Origin: Candidatus Aminicenantota bacterium
Lineage (GTDB): Bacteria > Acidobacteriota > Aminicenantia > Aminicenantales > UBA4085
Length of the DNA stretch: 40,771 nucleotides
Assembly: GCA_003141555.1 (NCBI GenBank)
Contig: PLMN01000027.1
Location: 1 to 40,771 of the forward strand
Direction: 5' to 3'
The translations under genes and the position numbers were made by a program. Shown in pieces: positions 6,819 through 15,619 of this stretch (the first letter of the stretch is position 1; every line of letters starts with the position of its first letter). The notes beneath the pieces were generated by a model that was not told where the DNA came from, made no database searches, and was given only the letters and a program-made list of their open reading frames with translations.

Positions 6819-8414
6819 ATGATGCGGCATAAAGACGGATTCGCTCGCGGACGATGGTCCGCCCGCTCGTTTTTCTCCGCGCTTCCCGCGATTCTGGCTC
6901 TCCTCGCGCTCCTAGCCGTTTTGGCCGTCGACGCCGCGGCCCAGGCCCGGCCGAACCTGGCGCTCGCCAGGGTGATGTACAACTCTATGAAGGCGGACGC
7001 CAACCCCAAGGGCGAGCTCAAGGCTCAACTCGACGCCCTCGACAAGGAGCTCGCCGAGGCGAATGCCGCCAGCCGCACGGGCGAAGTCCGCCATCTCCTG
7101 GCCAAGGGCATCGCCCTCCTGTCGAAGCGGGAATGGACGGACACGATCGAGTTCTCGACCTCGCTCGTCCTCCGGGCCGAGGAGACCTACGTCGATCCGG
7201 GGCGGCCGTACGCGGTCCGGCTGGAGCAGATTTACGTTCCCCGCGTCGTGTTGACGGGCTCCCTCACGGTCAAAGCCGCACTCTACAACACGGAACGCTC
7301 CGTCCTGACCGGCCTCCAGCTGCGGGAAAAGGTCAAGGACCTGAGCGTCCGCGAAGGCGTGAGCCGCGACCTGCTCGACGAGCCGTGCCGCATCGATCTC
7401 GACCTCTCGGGTGTCCCGGACGGCGCCTACGCGATCCTGACCTCCGTCTCCGCGAAGGACGCCCACGTGGGCTCGGCCGTGCTCCCCGTCGAGATCAGCC
7501 GGGGGCTGGGCGCCCGGCTGGCCGCGCTCGAATCGGGCTTGAAGGACGTGAAGGGATTCGACGCCCTCCGGGCCGAGGTCCTCTACCCGGCCGACCGCAT
7601 CCGCTGCGTGAACCGCGGCCTGATCGAGATGGGCGCGTTCAAGCTCGAAGCGGAATTGAAGGCCGCCGAGGAGACGCTGGCCGCGCTCAAGGCCGGCCGC
7701 GACCCATTCGCCGGCCGCACGGGCGGCATGAAGCGGCATTATCTCCTGGAGGAGGCGGGCGAGATCATGCCCTATCGCCTCTACGTCCCGACGAAATACG
7801 ACGGCAAAGCCGCCTATCCCATGATCCTGGCCCTTCACGGCCTCGGCGCCACCGAGGATTCGCTGCTCGACGATTACGGCCCGAATTTCATCAGGCTGGC
7901 CGAACAGCACGGCTATATCGTCGCCGCGCCGCTCGGCTACCGCGTGGACGGGGCCTACGGCCGCCCGCTGTTCGAGGCCGACCCGGACGAGGCCCTCCGC
8001 CGCAAGGTGGAGCTGAGCGAGAAGGACATTTTCAATGTCCTGGCCCTGGTCAGGAAGGGCTACAAGATCGACGAATCGCGCATCTTTCTCATGGGCCATT
8101 CCATGGGCGCCATCGGGACGTGGTATCAGGGGGCGAAGCACCCCGAAATCTGGGCCGGCCTGGCCCCGTTCTCCGGCTTCGGAAACCCGGCGACCGTCGC
8201 CGCCATGAAGAATATCCCCGAGTTCGTCGTCCACGGCGACGCGGACCCGACCGTCCCGGTGGCCGGCTCGCGGACCATGGTCGCGGAGATGAAGAAGCTG
8301 GGGGTCGATCACGTCTACATCGAGGTCCCCGGCGGGAACCACCTGAACGTCGTGACCCCGAATCTGGCGGCCATGTTCGATTTCTTCGACAAGCACAAGA
8401 GAAAGATCCCATGA
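6819..8414 (+). CDS. exported alpha/beta-hydrolase (esterase / peptidase-like)
   Basis: Secreted serine hydrolase of the alpha/beta fold, related to dienelactone-hydrolase and PHB-depolymerase-like esterases. Residues 18-42 form a long signal segment ending in 'AAAQA'. Residues 50-300 are a helical and beta-rich domain I do not recognise. The catalytic domain starts near 310: 'MILALHGLG' (335-343) with the oxyanion region, nucleophile S428 in G-H-S-M-G, acid D476 in 'GDADPTVP', and H508 in 'GGNHLN'. Start ATG at 6819 is preceded by AAAGGAG. A second ATG follows immediately (MM). The stop overlaps the next ATG by four bases, so the pair is coupled. Substrate is unknown; a role in degrading esters or peptides outside the cytoplasm is inferred. 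Confidence 0.75.
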   Translation: MMRHKDGFARGRWSARSFFSALPAILALLALLAVLAVDAAAQARPNLALARVMYNSMKADANPKGELKAQLDALDKELAEANAASRTGEVRHLLAKGIALLSKREWTDTIEFSTSLVLRAEETYVDPGRPYAVRLEQIYVPRVVLTGSLTVKAALYNTERSVLTGLQLREKVKDLSVREGVSRDLLDEPCRIDLDLSGVPDGAYAILTSVSAKDAHVGSAVLPVEISRGLGARLAALESGLKDVKGFDALRAEVLYPADRIRCVNRGLIEMGAFKLEAELKAAEETLAALKAGRDPFAGRTGGMKRHYLLEEAGEIMPYRLYVPTKYDGKAAYPMILALHGLGATEDSLLDDYGPNFIRLAEQHGYIVAAPLGYRVDGAYGRPLFEADPDEALRRKVELSEKDIFNVLALVRKGYKIDESRIFLMGHSMGAIGTWYQGAKHPEIWAGLAPFSGFGNPATVAAMKNIPEFVVHGDADPTVPVAGSRTMVAEMKKLGVDHVYIEVPGGNHLNVVTPNLAAMFDFFDKHKRKIP

Positions 8415-10888
8415 GCCAAGACACCGCACCCGCCGCGTCGGCTTCCCCGGCCGCCCCGCGCTTCCTGCCCCTGATCCTCGTCCTCTTCGCCGGGAGCGGC
8501 TGCGCCGCCCTGATCTACGAAGTCGTCTGGCTCCAGCTCCTCCAGTTCGTGATCGGCTCGACGGCCGTGTCGATGGCCGTCCTGCTCGGGACGTACATGG
8601 GCGGCCTGTGCCTGGGGAGCCTCCTCCTCCCCCGCCTCGTCCGCGCGAGCCGCCACCCGCTGCGCGTCTATGCGACGCTCGAGCTCGCGGTCGGGGCGAT
8701 CGGGATCGCGGTCCTGTTCGTGCTCCCCGCCATCGGTTCGATCTATTCGGCCAACGCCGGCCACGGCCTCCTCGGCTTTCTCCTGCGGGGCGCAGTCTGC
8801 GCGGCCTGCCTCCTGCCGCCCACCGCGGCCATGGGCGCCACGCTGCCCGCCCTCGCCCGCTGGGTCGAGACGACGCCGCGCGGCGTTTCGTGGCTCGGGT
8901 TTTTCTACGGCGGCAACACGACCGGGGCGGTTTTCGGCTGCCTCCTGGCCGGCTTCTATCTCCTCCGCGTCCACGATATGGCCACGGCCACATTCACCGC
9001 GGCGGGCATCAACGCCGCGGTCGCGCTGATCGCCCTCGCGGCTGCGGGGCGGCTGATTTACGAGCCGCGCGGCTCCGATTCGGACGGAACGAACGCCGGG
9101 GGAGGCGAAGACACGGGCGCCGCCCCCGACGCCCCTGCCGCCTCCCGCCCACCCCACCCCTGGACGATCTACGTGACGATCGGGCTTTCGGGCCTGACCG
9201 CCCTGGCCGCGGAAGTCGTCTGGACGCGCCTCCTGTCGCTCATGATGGGCGCCACGGTTTACACCTTCTCCATCATCCTGGCCGTCTTTCTGACCGGGAT
9301 CGCGCTCGGCAGTGCGGCCGGCTCGGCCGCCGCCCGCACCTGGAAGAACCCCCGCCTCGCCCTGGCCGCCGGCCAGCTCCTCCTGGCCGGGGCCATCGGC
9401 TGGACGGCATTTCTCATCGGCAAGTCGCTGCCGTTCTGGCCGATCAATCCCGCCCTGTTGCCCGGCCCGGGGATCGGCTTCCAGCTCGACCTGGCCCGCA
9501 GCCTCCTGGCGATCCTGCCCGCGGCCCTGTTCTGGGGCGCGAGCTTCCCGCTGGCCCTGGCCGCAGCCGCGCGCCCCGGCCAGGACGGCGGCCGGCTCGT
9601 GGGGCGGGTCTATGCCGCGAACACCGTCGGGGCCATCGTCGGCTCGATCTGGTTCAGCCTGGTCGTCATCCCCGTTCTCGGCTCCTTCCAGGCCGAGCGC
9701 CTGATGATCGGGCTGGCCGTCGCCGCCGCCCTCGTCGCCGCCGCGCCCCTGCTCCGGGCCAACAAGCGGATCGCGACCTGGTTCGCGCTCGGGACCGCGG
9801 CCGCGGTCTTCCTCCTGGCCGTCCTGCCGCCCGTCCCCTGGCAGCTGGTGGCCTACGGCCGATACATGCCCCAACGGCTCAACGACGGCACCAAGCTGCT
9901 GTTCGAGGGCGAGGGGATGAACTCCTCGGTCGCCGTGACCGAAAACACGGACGCGACGCGCAACTTCCACGTCAGCGGCCGGGTGGAGGCCTCGAGCTCC
10001 GCCCAGGATATGCGCGTCCAGCGGATGCTGGGCCACCTCCCCGCGCTGCTCCACGGCCAGCCCGAGTCCGTGCTCGTCGTGGGCTGCGGGGCGGGCGTCA
10101 CCGCGGGCTCGTTCATCCTTTATCCCGGCGTCAAGCGGATCGTGCTGTGCGAGATCGAGCCGCTCATCCCCAAGGTCGTGGCCAAGTTCTTCGGGCCGCA
10201 GAACTACGACTTCCAGAAAGACCCGCGCGTCGAGATCGTCTACGACGACGCTCGCCACTTCATCCTCACCACCAAAGAGAAGTTCGACGTCATCACCTCC
10301 GACCCGATCCATCCTTGGATCAAGGGCTCGGCGATGCTCTACACGCACGAATATGTGGAGCTCTGCAAGAAGCGCCTGAACCCCGGCGGCGTCGTGGCCC
10401 AGTGGGTCCCCTTCTACGAGAGCACGGTCGCCACGGTCAAAAGCGAGCTGGCGACGTTTTTCGACGTGTTCCCCAACGGGACGGTCTGGAGCAATGACCT
10501 CTCGGGACTGGGCTACGATGTCGTGCTGATCGGAAGCGACGGAGAGATGAAGATCGACATCGACGCGCTCCAGGCCAAGCTCGACAGCGAAGGCTACGCG
10601 CGCGTTACCCGCTCGCTCAAGGACGTGGGACTGGGAGCGGCGGGCTGGCTCCTGGCTACGTTCGGAGGACGGGCCGCGGACCTCGCGCCCTGGCTCCGCG
10701 GGGCGGAGACCAACCGCGACCGCAACCTCAGGCTGCAATACCTGGCCGGCCTGGGGCTCAACAGCCACGACAGCAACCGAACATTCGAAGAGATGTTGAC
10801 TTACGTCAAGTTCCCGGACGGCCTCATCACAGGCTCGCCCGAGCGTATCGCCGCGCTCAAGAAGGCGCTGGGGCTGGAGAAGAAGTAA
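8411..10888 (+). CDS. membrane-fused spermidine-synthase-like protein
   Basis: An 825-residue fusion. Residues about 17-480 hold roughly a dozen or more hydrophobic helices in two halves separated by a Gly/Asp/Ala/Pro-rich linker (about 218-245). Both halves begin with similar motifs (an 'AALIYEVVW' and an 'LAAEVVWTRLLS' helix), as in the membrane half of this family. From about 490 the protein is soluble and resembles spermidine synthase / Rossmann methyltransferase: 'VLVVGCGAG' near 555 is the nucleotide loop, 'CEIEP' near 580 the ribose-binding acid, 'DVITSDPIHPW' near 630 the region of the catalytic aspartate, and 'NPGGVVAQW' near 660. Membrane-fused forms are common in acidobacterial-type genomes, but their product is unproven. 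It overlaps the esterase stop by ATGA and faces the S9 peptidase convergently. Confidence 0.8.
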   Translation: MSQDTAPAASASPAAPRFLPLILVLFAGSGCAALIYEVVWLQLLQFVIGSTAVSMAVLLGTYMGGLCLGSLLLPRLVRASRHPLRVYATLELAVGAIGIAVLFVLPAIGSIYSANAGHGLLGFLLRGAVCAACLLPPTAAMGATLPALARWVETTPRGVSWLGFFYGGNTTGAVFGCLLAGFYLLRVHDMATATFTAAGINAAVALIALAAAGRLIYEPRGSDSDGTNAGGGEDTGAAPDAPAASRPPHPWTIYVTIGLSGLTALAAEVVWTRLLSLMMGATVYTFSIILAVFLTGIALGSAAGSAAARTWKNPRLALAAGQLLLAGAIGWTAFLIGKSLPFWPINPALLPGPGIGFQLDLARSLLAILPAALFWGASFPLALAAAARPGQDGGRLVGRVYAANTVGAIVGSIWFSLVVIPVLGSFQAERLMIGLAVAAALVAAAPLLRANKRIATWFALGTAAAVFLLAVLPPVPWQLVAYGRYMPQRLNDGTKLLFEGEGMNSSVAVTENTDATRNFHVSGRVEASSSAQDMRVQRMLGHLPALLHGQPESVLVVGCGAGVTAGSFILYPGVKRIVLCEIEPLIPKVVAKFFGPQNYDFQKDPRVEIVYDDARHFILTTKEKFDVITSDPIHPWIKGSAMLYTHEYVELCKKRLNPGGVVAQWVPFYESTVATVKSELATFFDVFPNGTVWSNDLSGLGYDVVLIGSDGEMKIDIDALQAKLDSEGYARVTRSLKDVGLGAAGWLLATFGGRAADLAPWLRGAETNRDRNLRLQYLAGLGLNSHDSNRTFEEMLTYVKFPDGLITGSPERIAALKKALGLEKK

Positions 10889-10920
10889 TCGTCATTGGAT
10901 CGGCATACCTGTCACCAAAA

Positions 10921-13170
10921 TTACTTACGTAGGAATCGGTTGAAAAAGTCATCGGCCGCGTTGAACGTCCGCAGCCACTTCGCGTAGACCAGGAAATCGT
11001 GCACTTCGTCGGGGTAGACGATGAGCTCGTAATGGATGTTCCGCGCCCGGAGGAGCTGGACGAGGCCGGTCGTCTGGGAAAAGGCCACGTTGCGGTCGTC
11101 GTCGCCCTGGACGAGGAGGACGGGCGAGGTCCACTTGTCCACGGTCGCTACGGCCGACGCCTTGAACGCGGTGCTGTTTGTGTCGATGGTGTTGCCCCAC
11201 AGGTGGACGCCGGCGATGTCCACGCCCGCCTTGAAAATATCCGAGTTCCGCGAGAGCCCCAGGGCGGTCAGGAGCCCGCCGTACGAGAGACCGTAGATCC
11301 CGATGCGGTCGGAATCGACGTCGGGCCGCGACTGCAGATATTTGGCCGCGGCAACGACGTCCATGTATTCCGACGAGCCCGCGGCGCCCCGGTTGGGCGC
11401 GGTCCGGAACTCGCGGCCATAGCCGATCCCCGATCGGTAGTTCACCGAAATGACGACGTAGCCCTTGGCGGTGAAATACTCGTTCATGGCGTAGGCCATG
11501 TGGTAGAAGAACATGTAGTGGTAGCCGAGCAGCATCTGCCGGCCCGGTCCCCCGTGAGCGAAGAGGATCGCCGGGCGCCGCTCGCCGGGCTTGATGTCCT
11601 TGGGGACGAAGAGCTGCGTGTGGAACTCGAGCCCGTCCTCGGCCTTGAGGATGACGGCCTCGGGGACGACCTGCGCATCGAGGGGGAAGCCGGCGGGAAG
11701 CGCCGGGTTGACGATCTTCGCCTCGCCGCCCGCGGACGGCACCAAGGCCACGCACCGCGGCCGCCTGGCATCCGCGTAAAGCACGGCGACCTTGTCGCCC
11801 GAGGCGAGCGGGGCGGGCTCGGTCTCGATCCCGTCGCCCTTGGTCAGCTGCGTCGCCGCCCCGCCAGCGGTCGGCGTCTTCCACAGGTCGCGGCGGTCGA
11901 TGTCGCCTACGTTGGCGGAGTAAAACAGCGTCCGGCCGTCCGCCGAATAGCTCACCCATTCGGCCTCGCCTTCGCCCGGCGTCAAGTCGACCGGGACGGA
12001 ATCCGCCGGCCCCGCCGTCGGCACGGAGAAATAATGTTGCCAGTTGGCTTTTTCCTGGACGAACACCAGGCTGTCGCCCGCCCACGTGATCGCCCGAATA
12101 TTGCCCACCGCCGTATCGTCGAGCGGATCGTGCCAGACCATCTCGGCCGCGCCCTTCTCGACGTCGGCCGTCCAGAACGACATCACCCGACCGTCGGCGA
12201 ACTTGGCCGACAGGAATCCGGGACTCGTCGCCGGCTGGGGCGCGGCGGCCGGCTGGGGCGTTTGGGCCGCGGCTTGAGCCGGGGCGGCCGCTCCGCCCCT
12301 CGCGCCGGGCGCGGTTTGGGCCGCCGGGGCCGCGGGCCGATAGGACGGGCCGCCCGCATTGGCCTGGGCTTGGGCCACGATCTGGCCGAACGCCGATCCG
12401 GGCCGGCGGATGAAGGCGATCTTCTTCCCATCGGCCGACCAAGTCGGGCTCGTGTCGCGATCGACCGACGGCGCCAGGTAAGTGATCCGGCGCGAGGCGA
12501 GATCATAGACGCCGATGAAGCCATGGTCCTGACGGTCCGTGACGAAGGCGAGCTTGCGGCCGTCCGACGACCAGACCGGGGCGCTGTCCACGCCCCACGT
12601 CCTAAACAGCGGCTCGAGCCCGGCCTTTTCGCCGGTTTCCGATTTTTTCGCGGGGGCCGCCACGGCCGCCCCGTAGATCCGGCCTTCCCGGGCGAACGCC
12701 ACCCACTTCCCGTCGGGCGAGAGCGCCGGCGAAGCGCCCGCGGCCACGCGGAACGGTCTTCCTTCGCGCGTCCGAACCGCCCAGATGGCCTGCTCGCTGC
12801 CGTCGGGGAATTGCGACGGATTGGCCACCCAGCCCTTGGAGTTGGGATCGCTGCCCCGGACGAAGACGACGACCGCGCCGTCGTCGGAGATCGCGAGGCT
12901 CGTGAGGTCGGTCCCGTCGTCGTCCATGAACGAGGTCAGGCGGACGGGCTTGAAATCAGGCGCCGCGGCCGTGAAGACGTTCCGTCGCCCCTGTTCGTAC
13001 TCGAACCAGGCGATGCGGTCGGCCTTGCGCGCCGAGGCGAGCTCGTAGGAATACGGATAGCTCAGGATTTTCTCGATCGAGAACGGCTGCTGGGCGGCCG
13101 CGGGCGCCGCGGCGGCGGCCAAGGCGTTGAGTATCACCGCAAAAAGCAGGAGCCTATTGATTTTTTTCAT
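10921..13170 (-). CDS. S9-family (prolyl oligopeptidase-type) exported peptidase
   Basis: Exported serine peptidase of clan SC, family S9, cleaving oligopeptides outside the cytoplasm. The 749-residue protein starts at the second of two ATGs, because GGGAGGAGG is six bases from this one and adjacent to the other (13176). A signal peptide (about 1-27, ending 'APAAAQQ') precedes a beta-propeller with WD40/TolB-like repeats such as 'SPDGKWVAF', 'SSDGRKLAF' and 'SADGKKIAF'. An Ala/Pro/Gln-rich insert (about 280-315) lies within it. The C-terminal hydrolase has S629 in 'GLSYGG', D692 in 'QGDDDRNV' and H724 in 'DEVHDF'. The upstream side is occupied by repeat copy 3 starting about 27 bases before the ATG. 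Confidence 0.9.
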   Translation of the reverse strand: MKKINRLLLFAVILNALAAAAAPAAAQQPFSIEKILSYPYSYELASARKADRIAWFEYEQGRRNVFTAAAPDFKPVRLTSFMDDDGTDLTSLAISDDGAVVVFVRGSDPNSKGWVANPSQFPDGSEQAIWAVRTREGRPFRVAAGASPALSPDGKWVAFAREGRIYGAAVAAPAKKSETGEKAGLEPLFRTWGVDSAPVWSSDGRKLAFVTDRQDHGFIGVYDLASRRITYLAPSVDRDTSPTWSADGKKIAFIRRPGSAFGQIVAQAQANAGGPSYRPAAPAAQTAPGARGGAAAPAQAAAQTPQPAAAPQPATSPGFLSAKFADGRVMSFWTADVEKGAAEMVWHDPLDDTAVGNIRAITWAGDSLVFVQEKANWQHYFSVPTAGPADSVPVDLTPGEGEAEWVSYSADGRTLFYSANVGDIDRRDLWKTPTAGGAATQLTKGDGIETEPAPLASGDKVAVLYADARRPRCVALVPSAGGEAKIVNPALPAGFPLDAQVVPEAVILKAEDGLEFHTQLFVPKDIKPGERRPAILFAHGGPGRQMLLGYHYMFFYHMAYAMNEYFTAKGYVVISVNYRSGIGYGREFRTAPNRGAAGSSEYMDVVAAAKYLQSRPDVDSDRIGIYGLSYGGLLTALGLSRNSDIFKAGVDIAGVHLWGNTIDTNSTAFKASAVATVDKWTSPVLLVQGDDDRNVAFSQTTGLVQLLRARNIHYELIVYPDEVHDFLVYAKWLRTFNAADDFFNRFLRK

Positions 13171-13196
13171 GCCCATCCTCCTCCCGGCGATGGGCG

Positions 13197-13270
13197 GAAA
13201 TCGGTGACACGAACCCAAATCCAGAGAATTGGGATCGCGTCACCGAATTCCGCACGTCACCGAATTCCGC
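13197..13270. repeat. composite intergenic repeat, copy 3 (short)
   Basis: A 54-base hairpin (13197-13250) homologous to those at 4904 and 6634, followed by one more GTCACCGAATTCCG unit. The outer arms and the internal-loop bases (ACGAA and ATCGC) are conserved. The inner stem differs (CCCAA.../...TTGGG instead of CCGTATTC/GAATACGG) but still pairs. The next bases on the minus-strand side form TGA, as at the decarboxylase stop. Confidence 0.75.
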
Positions 13271-13443
13271 TCAATACTCCTTCGAGAGAGTCACGCTCTC
13301 CACCTTATCGCCGTCCCCGGCCGACGTCAAGCCGGCGCCGCGGCCGGCGCCGCCGCGCCTCACCTTCAGGGGGGAGATAATAATCCCGCCGGGGGCTAGC
13401 CATCGCGGCCCATTATCACCTCCTCGGTCACTGCTAGAGGGGG

Positions 13444-13472
13444 TTGCCAAGAAACGGGCTGGACATTATGAT
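13444..13472 (+). promoter_or_regulatory. promoter of the minor-pilin operon
   Basis: TTGCCA (13444-13449), exactly 17 bases, TATGAT (13467-13472). Initiation near 13479 gives a leader of about 33 bases before the first pilin ATG. Confidence 0.6.
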
Positions 13473-13511
13473 AACAACAGAGTTAGAAGACTGATTTCAC
13501 GTATCGGGAGA

Positions 13512-14036
13512 ATGAAGATCGTGACCGGAAACAAAAGACGGGCGGCGCTCACGAGGGGCTTCTCGGCCCTCGAGATGATCGTCGTCGTCGCCCTCCTGGG
13601 CATCGCCGTGGGCGAGGCGATCCCCCAGATCCGGAATGCCCTCGAGATAAGAGCCCTGGAGGGCGCGGCGCGTGACATCCACCAGGCCTTGCAGACGGCC
13701 AAATGGAAGGCGACGGCGGACAAAATCAATTATCGGGTCAGGTTCTCCGTCTCCGGGACGACAACGTCCTACATCGTCGAGCGGCAGCTCACGGCCGGGA
13801 CTTGGACGACCGCGCCCAGCTCCGTCCTGAAATCCATTCCGAACAAGCTGACCGTCACCCTGACCCTGCCCTCGACGAAGGACGTGATTTTCACTCCCAC
13901 GGGCTTCGTCGACAGCTACGACAGCACCAAGAATTCGATCGTCATCTCGAGCGCGAAGCTCTCGCTCCTGCGCCAGCCGGCCAACCGGACGATCCGGTTC
14001 TACGCCGGCGGGTCGATCCAGTATCTGAAGAGCTAG
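13512..14036 (+). CDS. FimT/GspH-type minor pseudopilin
   Basis: First gene of a type IV pilus minor-pilin operon. Minor pilins are processed in the inner membrane by prepilin peptidase and prime pilus assembly. The 174-residue protein has a class III leader: a basic stretch ending R-G at 15-16, then F17-S-A-L-E21 with the key Glu at +5, and a hydrophobic helix (17-40). The C-terminal half is beta-rich without cysteines, like FimT/GspH. The start at 13512 has GGGAG only one base upstream, so a GTG three codons later is an alternative; this does not affect the cleavage site. Nine bases separate it from the next gene. Confidence 0.85.
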   Translation: MKIVTGNKRRAALTRGFSALEMIVVVALLGIAVGEAIPQIRNALEIRALEGAARDIHQALQTAKWKATADKINYRVRFSVSGTTTSYIVERQLTAGTWTTAPSSVLKSIPNKLTVTLTLPSTKDVIFTPTGFVDSYDSTKNSIVISSAKLSLLRQPANRTIRFYAGGSIQYLKS

Positions 14037-14045
14037 GGATTGCGC

Positions 14046-14507
14046 ATGCGGCGAAGAATCCGAACCCCGCGAGCCCCGATAGGGCGGCAGGCGGGCTTCA
14101 CCTTCATCGAAGCTCTCCTCAGCATCGTTCTCCTCGGCGGCGCCGTCATCGGGCTCGCCCAACTGTTCCTGCTGTCCGTCCGGAACAACCAGCACGGCGG
14201 GGAGATCAGCCAGGCGATGTATCTCGGCCAGCAGCAGATCGACTACCTCAGGACCCTGACCGGGAGCGAGCTCGGGAGCTTCCCCTCGAGCGCCCGCGGC
14301 GAATCGTCCGACGAGGCGATCGACGTCAACCATGACGGGCTGAGTGAATTCCGGCGCCTGACCCAGGTCACGGTGTCCGGGACCACATACACCGTCAAGG
14401 TGCTGGTCTTTCCCCCGAGGGAGATCGCCACGTCGGCGTCCGTTCTCTACGCCGACCCGGCCGGCCACTTGGTCCGAGCGAACATGAACACGGTGATCAG
14501 CCGATGA
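14046..14507 (+). CDS. pilV: PilV-type minor pilin
   Basis: A 153-residue type IV pilin-like protein. The leader is 'RRRIRTPRAPIGRQAG', cleaved between G17 and F18, giving F-T-F-I-E with Glu at +5, followed by a hydrophobic helix with 'LLGGAVIGLAQLF'. 'MYLGQQQIDYLR' after the helix is typical of PilV proteins. I place the start at the ATG at 14046, seven bases after an AGGGAT ribosome site; a TTG two codons earlier is possible. It overlaps the following gene by four bases (ATGA). Confidence 0.8.
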   Translation: MRRRIRTPRAPIGRQAGFTFIEALLSIVLLGGAVIGLAQLFLLSVRNNQHGGEISQAMYLGQQQIDYLRTLTGSELGSFPSSARGESSDEAIDVNHDGLSEFRRLTQVTVSGTTYTVKVLVFPPREIATSASVLYADPAGHLVRANMNTVISR

Positions 14508-15619
14508 GCCGCCTCCGCCTCGCGATCCCCCCGGCGCCGCGCCGGCGACAGGCCGGCTTCACGATCATCGAAGTCCTGATCGCCAGCCTGATCATGGCCG
14601 CCGTCGTCATCGGGGCCCTGTCGATCTACGTCAAGACCAACAAGACCGCGTCCGACCAGCAGCAATACGTCCAGATCCAGCAGGATGTCCGGGCTGCCAT
14701 TTACTACGTTTCCCGCGATGTCCGCATGGCCGGGGCGGGCCTGCCTTCGAACTACTTCCAGGCGGCGATCCAGGGCACGGACAACGAGGATCAGGGCGGA
14801 ACCGTCAAGCCCGACCGCATCCAGATCATGGGCAACATGGAGGCGCCGTTCAGCCTGACCATCCAGAGCTGCAACGGCAGCGGAACCAAGATCACCCTGG
14901 CCGACCATAGCTTCGAGCAATACCCATACCCCGACAGTTACTATGTCGGCCAGATTTGCCTGCTCCTCCCCAAGTCCAGTTCCACGTGCACGGGAGCGGC
15001 CGTCCGCCAGATCACGGGGGTCATTCACAACTCCGGGGGGACGAACGAAGCGTTCCAGTTCTCCCACGGCCAAGCCAAGGACATCAATCCCCCGGGCGGG
15101 CTCAAAGATGTCTGCGCGGACACCGAATACGTCGGCGGGACGGTCCTTTTCGCCGACTTCTACGAGTATTGGCTGGACGTCACCGGCAATTACACCGGGC
15201 TCACGGCGGGCACGAACGGCTACATCGGCGGCGGGACGGCCGGCGTCCTCTACCAGACGCACGACAACACGTACAGCCCCATCGCCATGAACATCGAGGA
15301 CTTCCAGGTCCAATACGACGGCAACTTCGACGGGGATTCCTCCGGGACGCTCGACGGGTTCACGGACTGGAACAGCTCCTGGACGGCGACCCAGATCGCC
15401 AGCATCCGCCGGGTCCGGATCTGGGTGGTGGGCAAGACCCCGAGCCGATTCACCAGCATCTCGGCCGCGCCCCAGTCCAGCGGCTCGATCTACCGCCACC
15501 CGGCCATCGCCAACTCGGCGGCCGGAACGACCGACGACTGGTGCAAGCGGTTCGTGCTGGAGACGACGTCCAACATCCGGAACCTGTCCCTGGGGATATA
15601 CAACACGGGAGTCCGATAA
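14504..15619 (+). CDS. pilW: PilW-type minor pilin
   Basis: A 371-residue minor pilin of PilW type, large for a pilin as expected for this class. The leader ends R-R-R-Q-A-G18, and the mature form starts F-T-I-I-E-V with Glu at +5. The post-helix segment 'DVRAAIYYVSRDVRMAGAG' is the PilW hallmark (helix ending in R-D-x-R-x-A-G). The rest is beta-rich with aspartate/glycine-rich loops ('DGNFDGDSSGTLDG') that could bind calcium. It overlaps both neighbours by 1-4 bases, indicating strict coupling. Confidence 0.85.
   Translation: MSRLRLAIPPAPRRRQAGFTIIEVLIASLIMAAVVIGALSIYVKTNKTASDQQQYVQIQQDVRAAIYYVSRDVRMAGAGLPSNYFQAAIQGTDNEDQGGTVKPDRIQIMGNMEAPFSLTIQSCNGSGTKITLADHSFEQYPYPDSYYVGQICLLLPKSSSTCTGAAVRQITGVIHNSGGTNEAFQFSHGQAKDINPPGGLKDVCADTEYVGGTVLFADFYEYWLDVTGNYTGLTAGTNGYIGGGTAGVLYQTHDNTYSPIAMNIEDFQVQYDGNFDGDSSGTLDGFTDWNSSWTATQIASIRRVRIWVVGKTPSRFTSISAAPQSSGSIYRHPAIANSAAGTTDDWCKRFVLETTSNIRNLSLGIYNTGVR

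Larger units (their letters stand above)
13171..13511. other. intergenic region between S9 peptidase and pilus operon
   Basis: The 341-base divergent gap holds repeat copy 3 (13197-13270), a GC-rich middle part (13320-13360), and the pilus promoter (13444-13472). On the minus strand an AGGAGG-TGATA-ATG start (ATG at 13413) stops after five codons. A shifted frame runs on to a TGA at 13271-13273 with a plausible C-terminus ('DKVESVTLSKEY'). That may be a decayed small gene; support is weak. Confidence 0.4.

Noticed and set aside
6854-8410. Possible 519-residue N-terminal extension of the spermidine-synthase-like protein
   Set aside because: It is an out-of-frame shadow of the esterase; the true start is the ATG at 8411 overlapping the esterase stop.
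8315-10768. An 817-codon open frame on the minus strand opposite the membrane spermidine-synthase-like gene
   Set aside because: High-GC third-position shadow: composition is Arg/Gly/Glu-rich without motifs, while the plus strand encodes clear helices and a SAM-type fold.
10889-10920. Another repeat copy (CCTGTCACCAAAATTA)
   Set aside because: Only about nine bases resemble the repeat core; too little to call.
10999-13380. A 793-codon plus-strand frame opposite the S9 peptidase
   Set aside because: Antisense shadow of a gene with a complete catalytic triad; no signal, domain or ribosome site.
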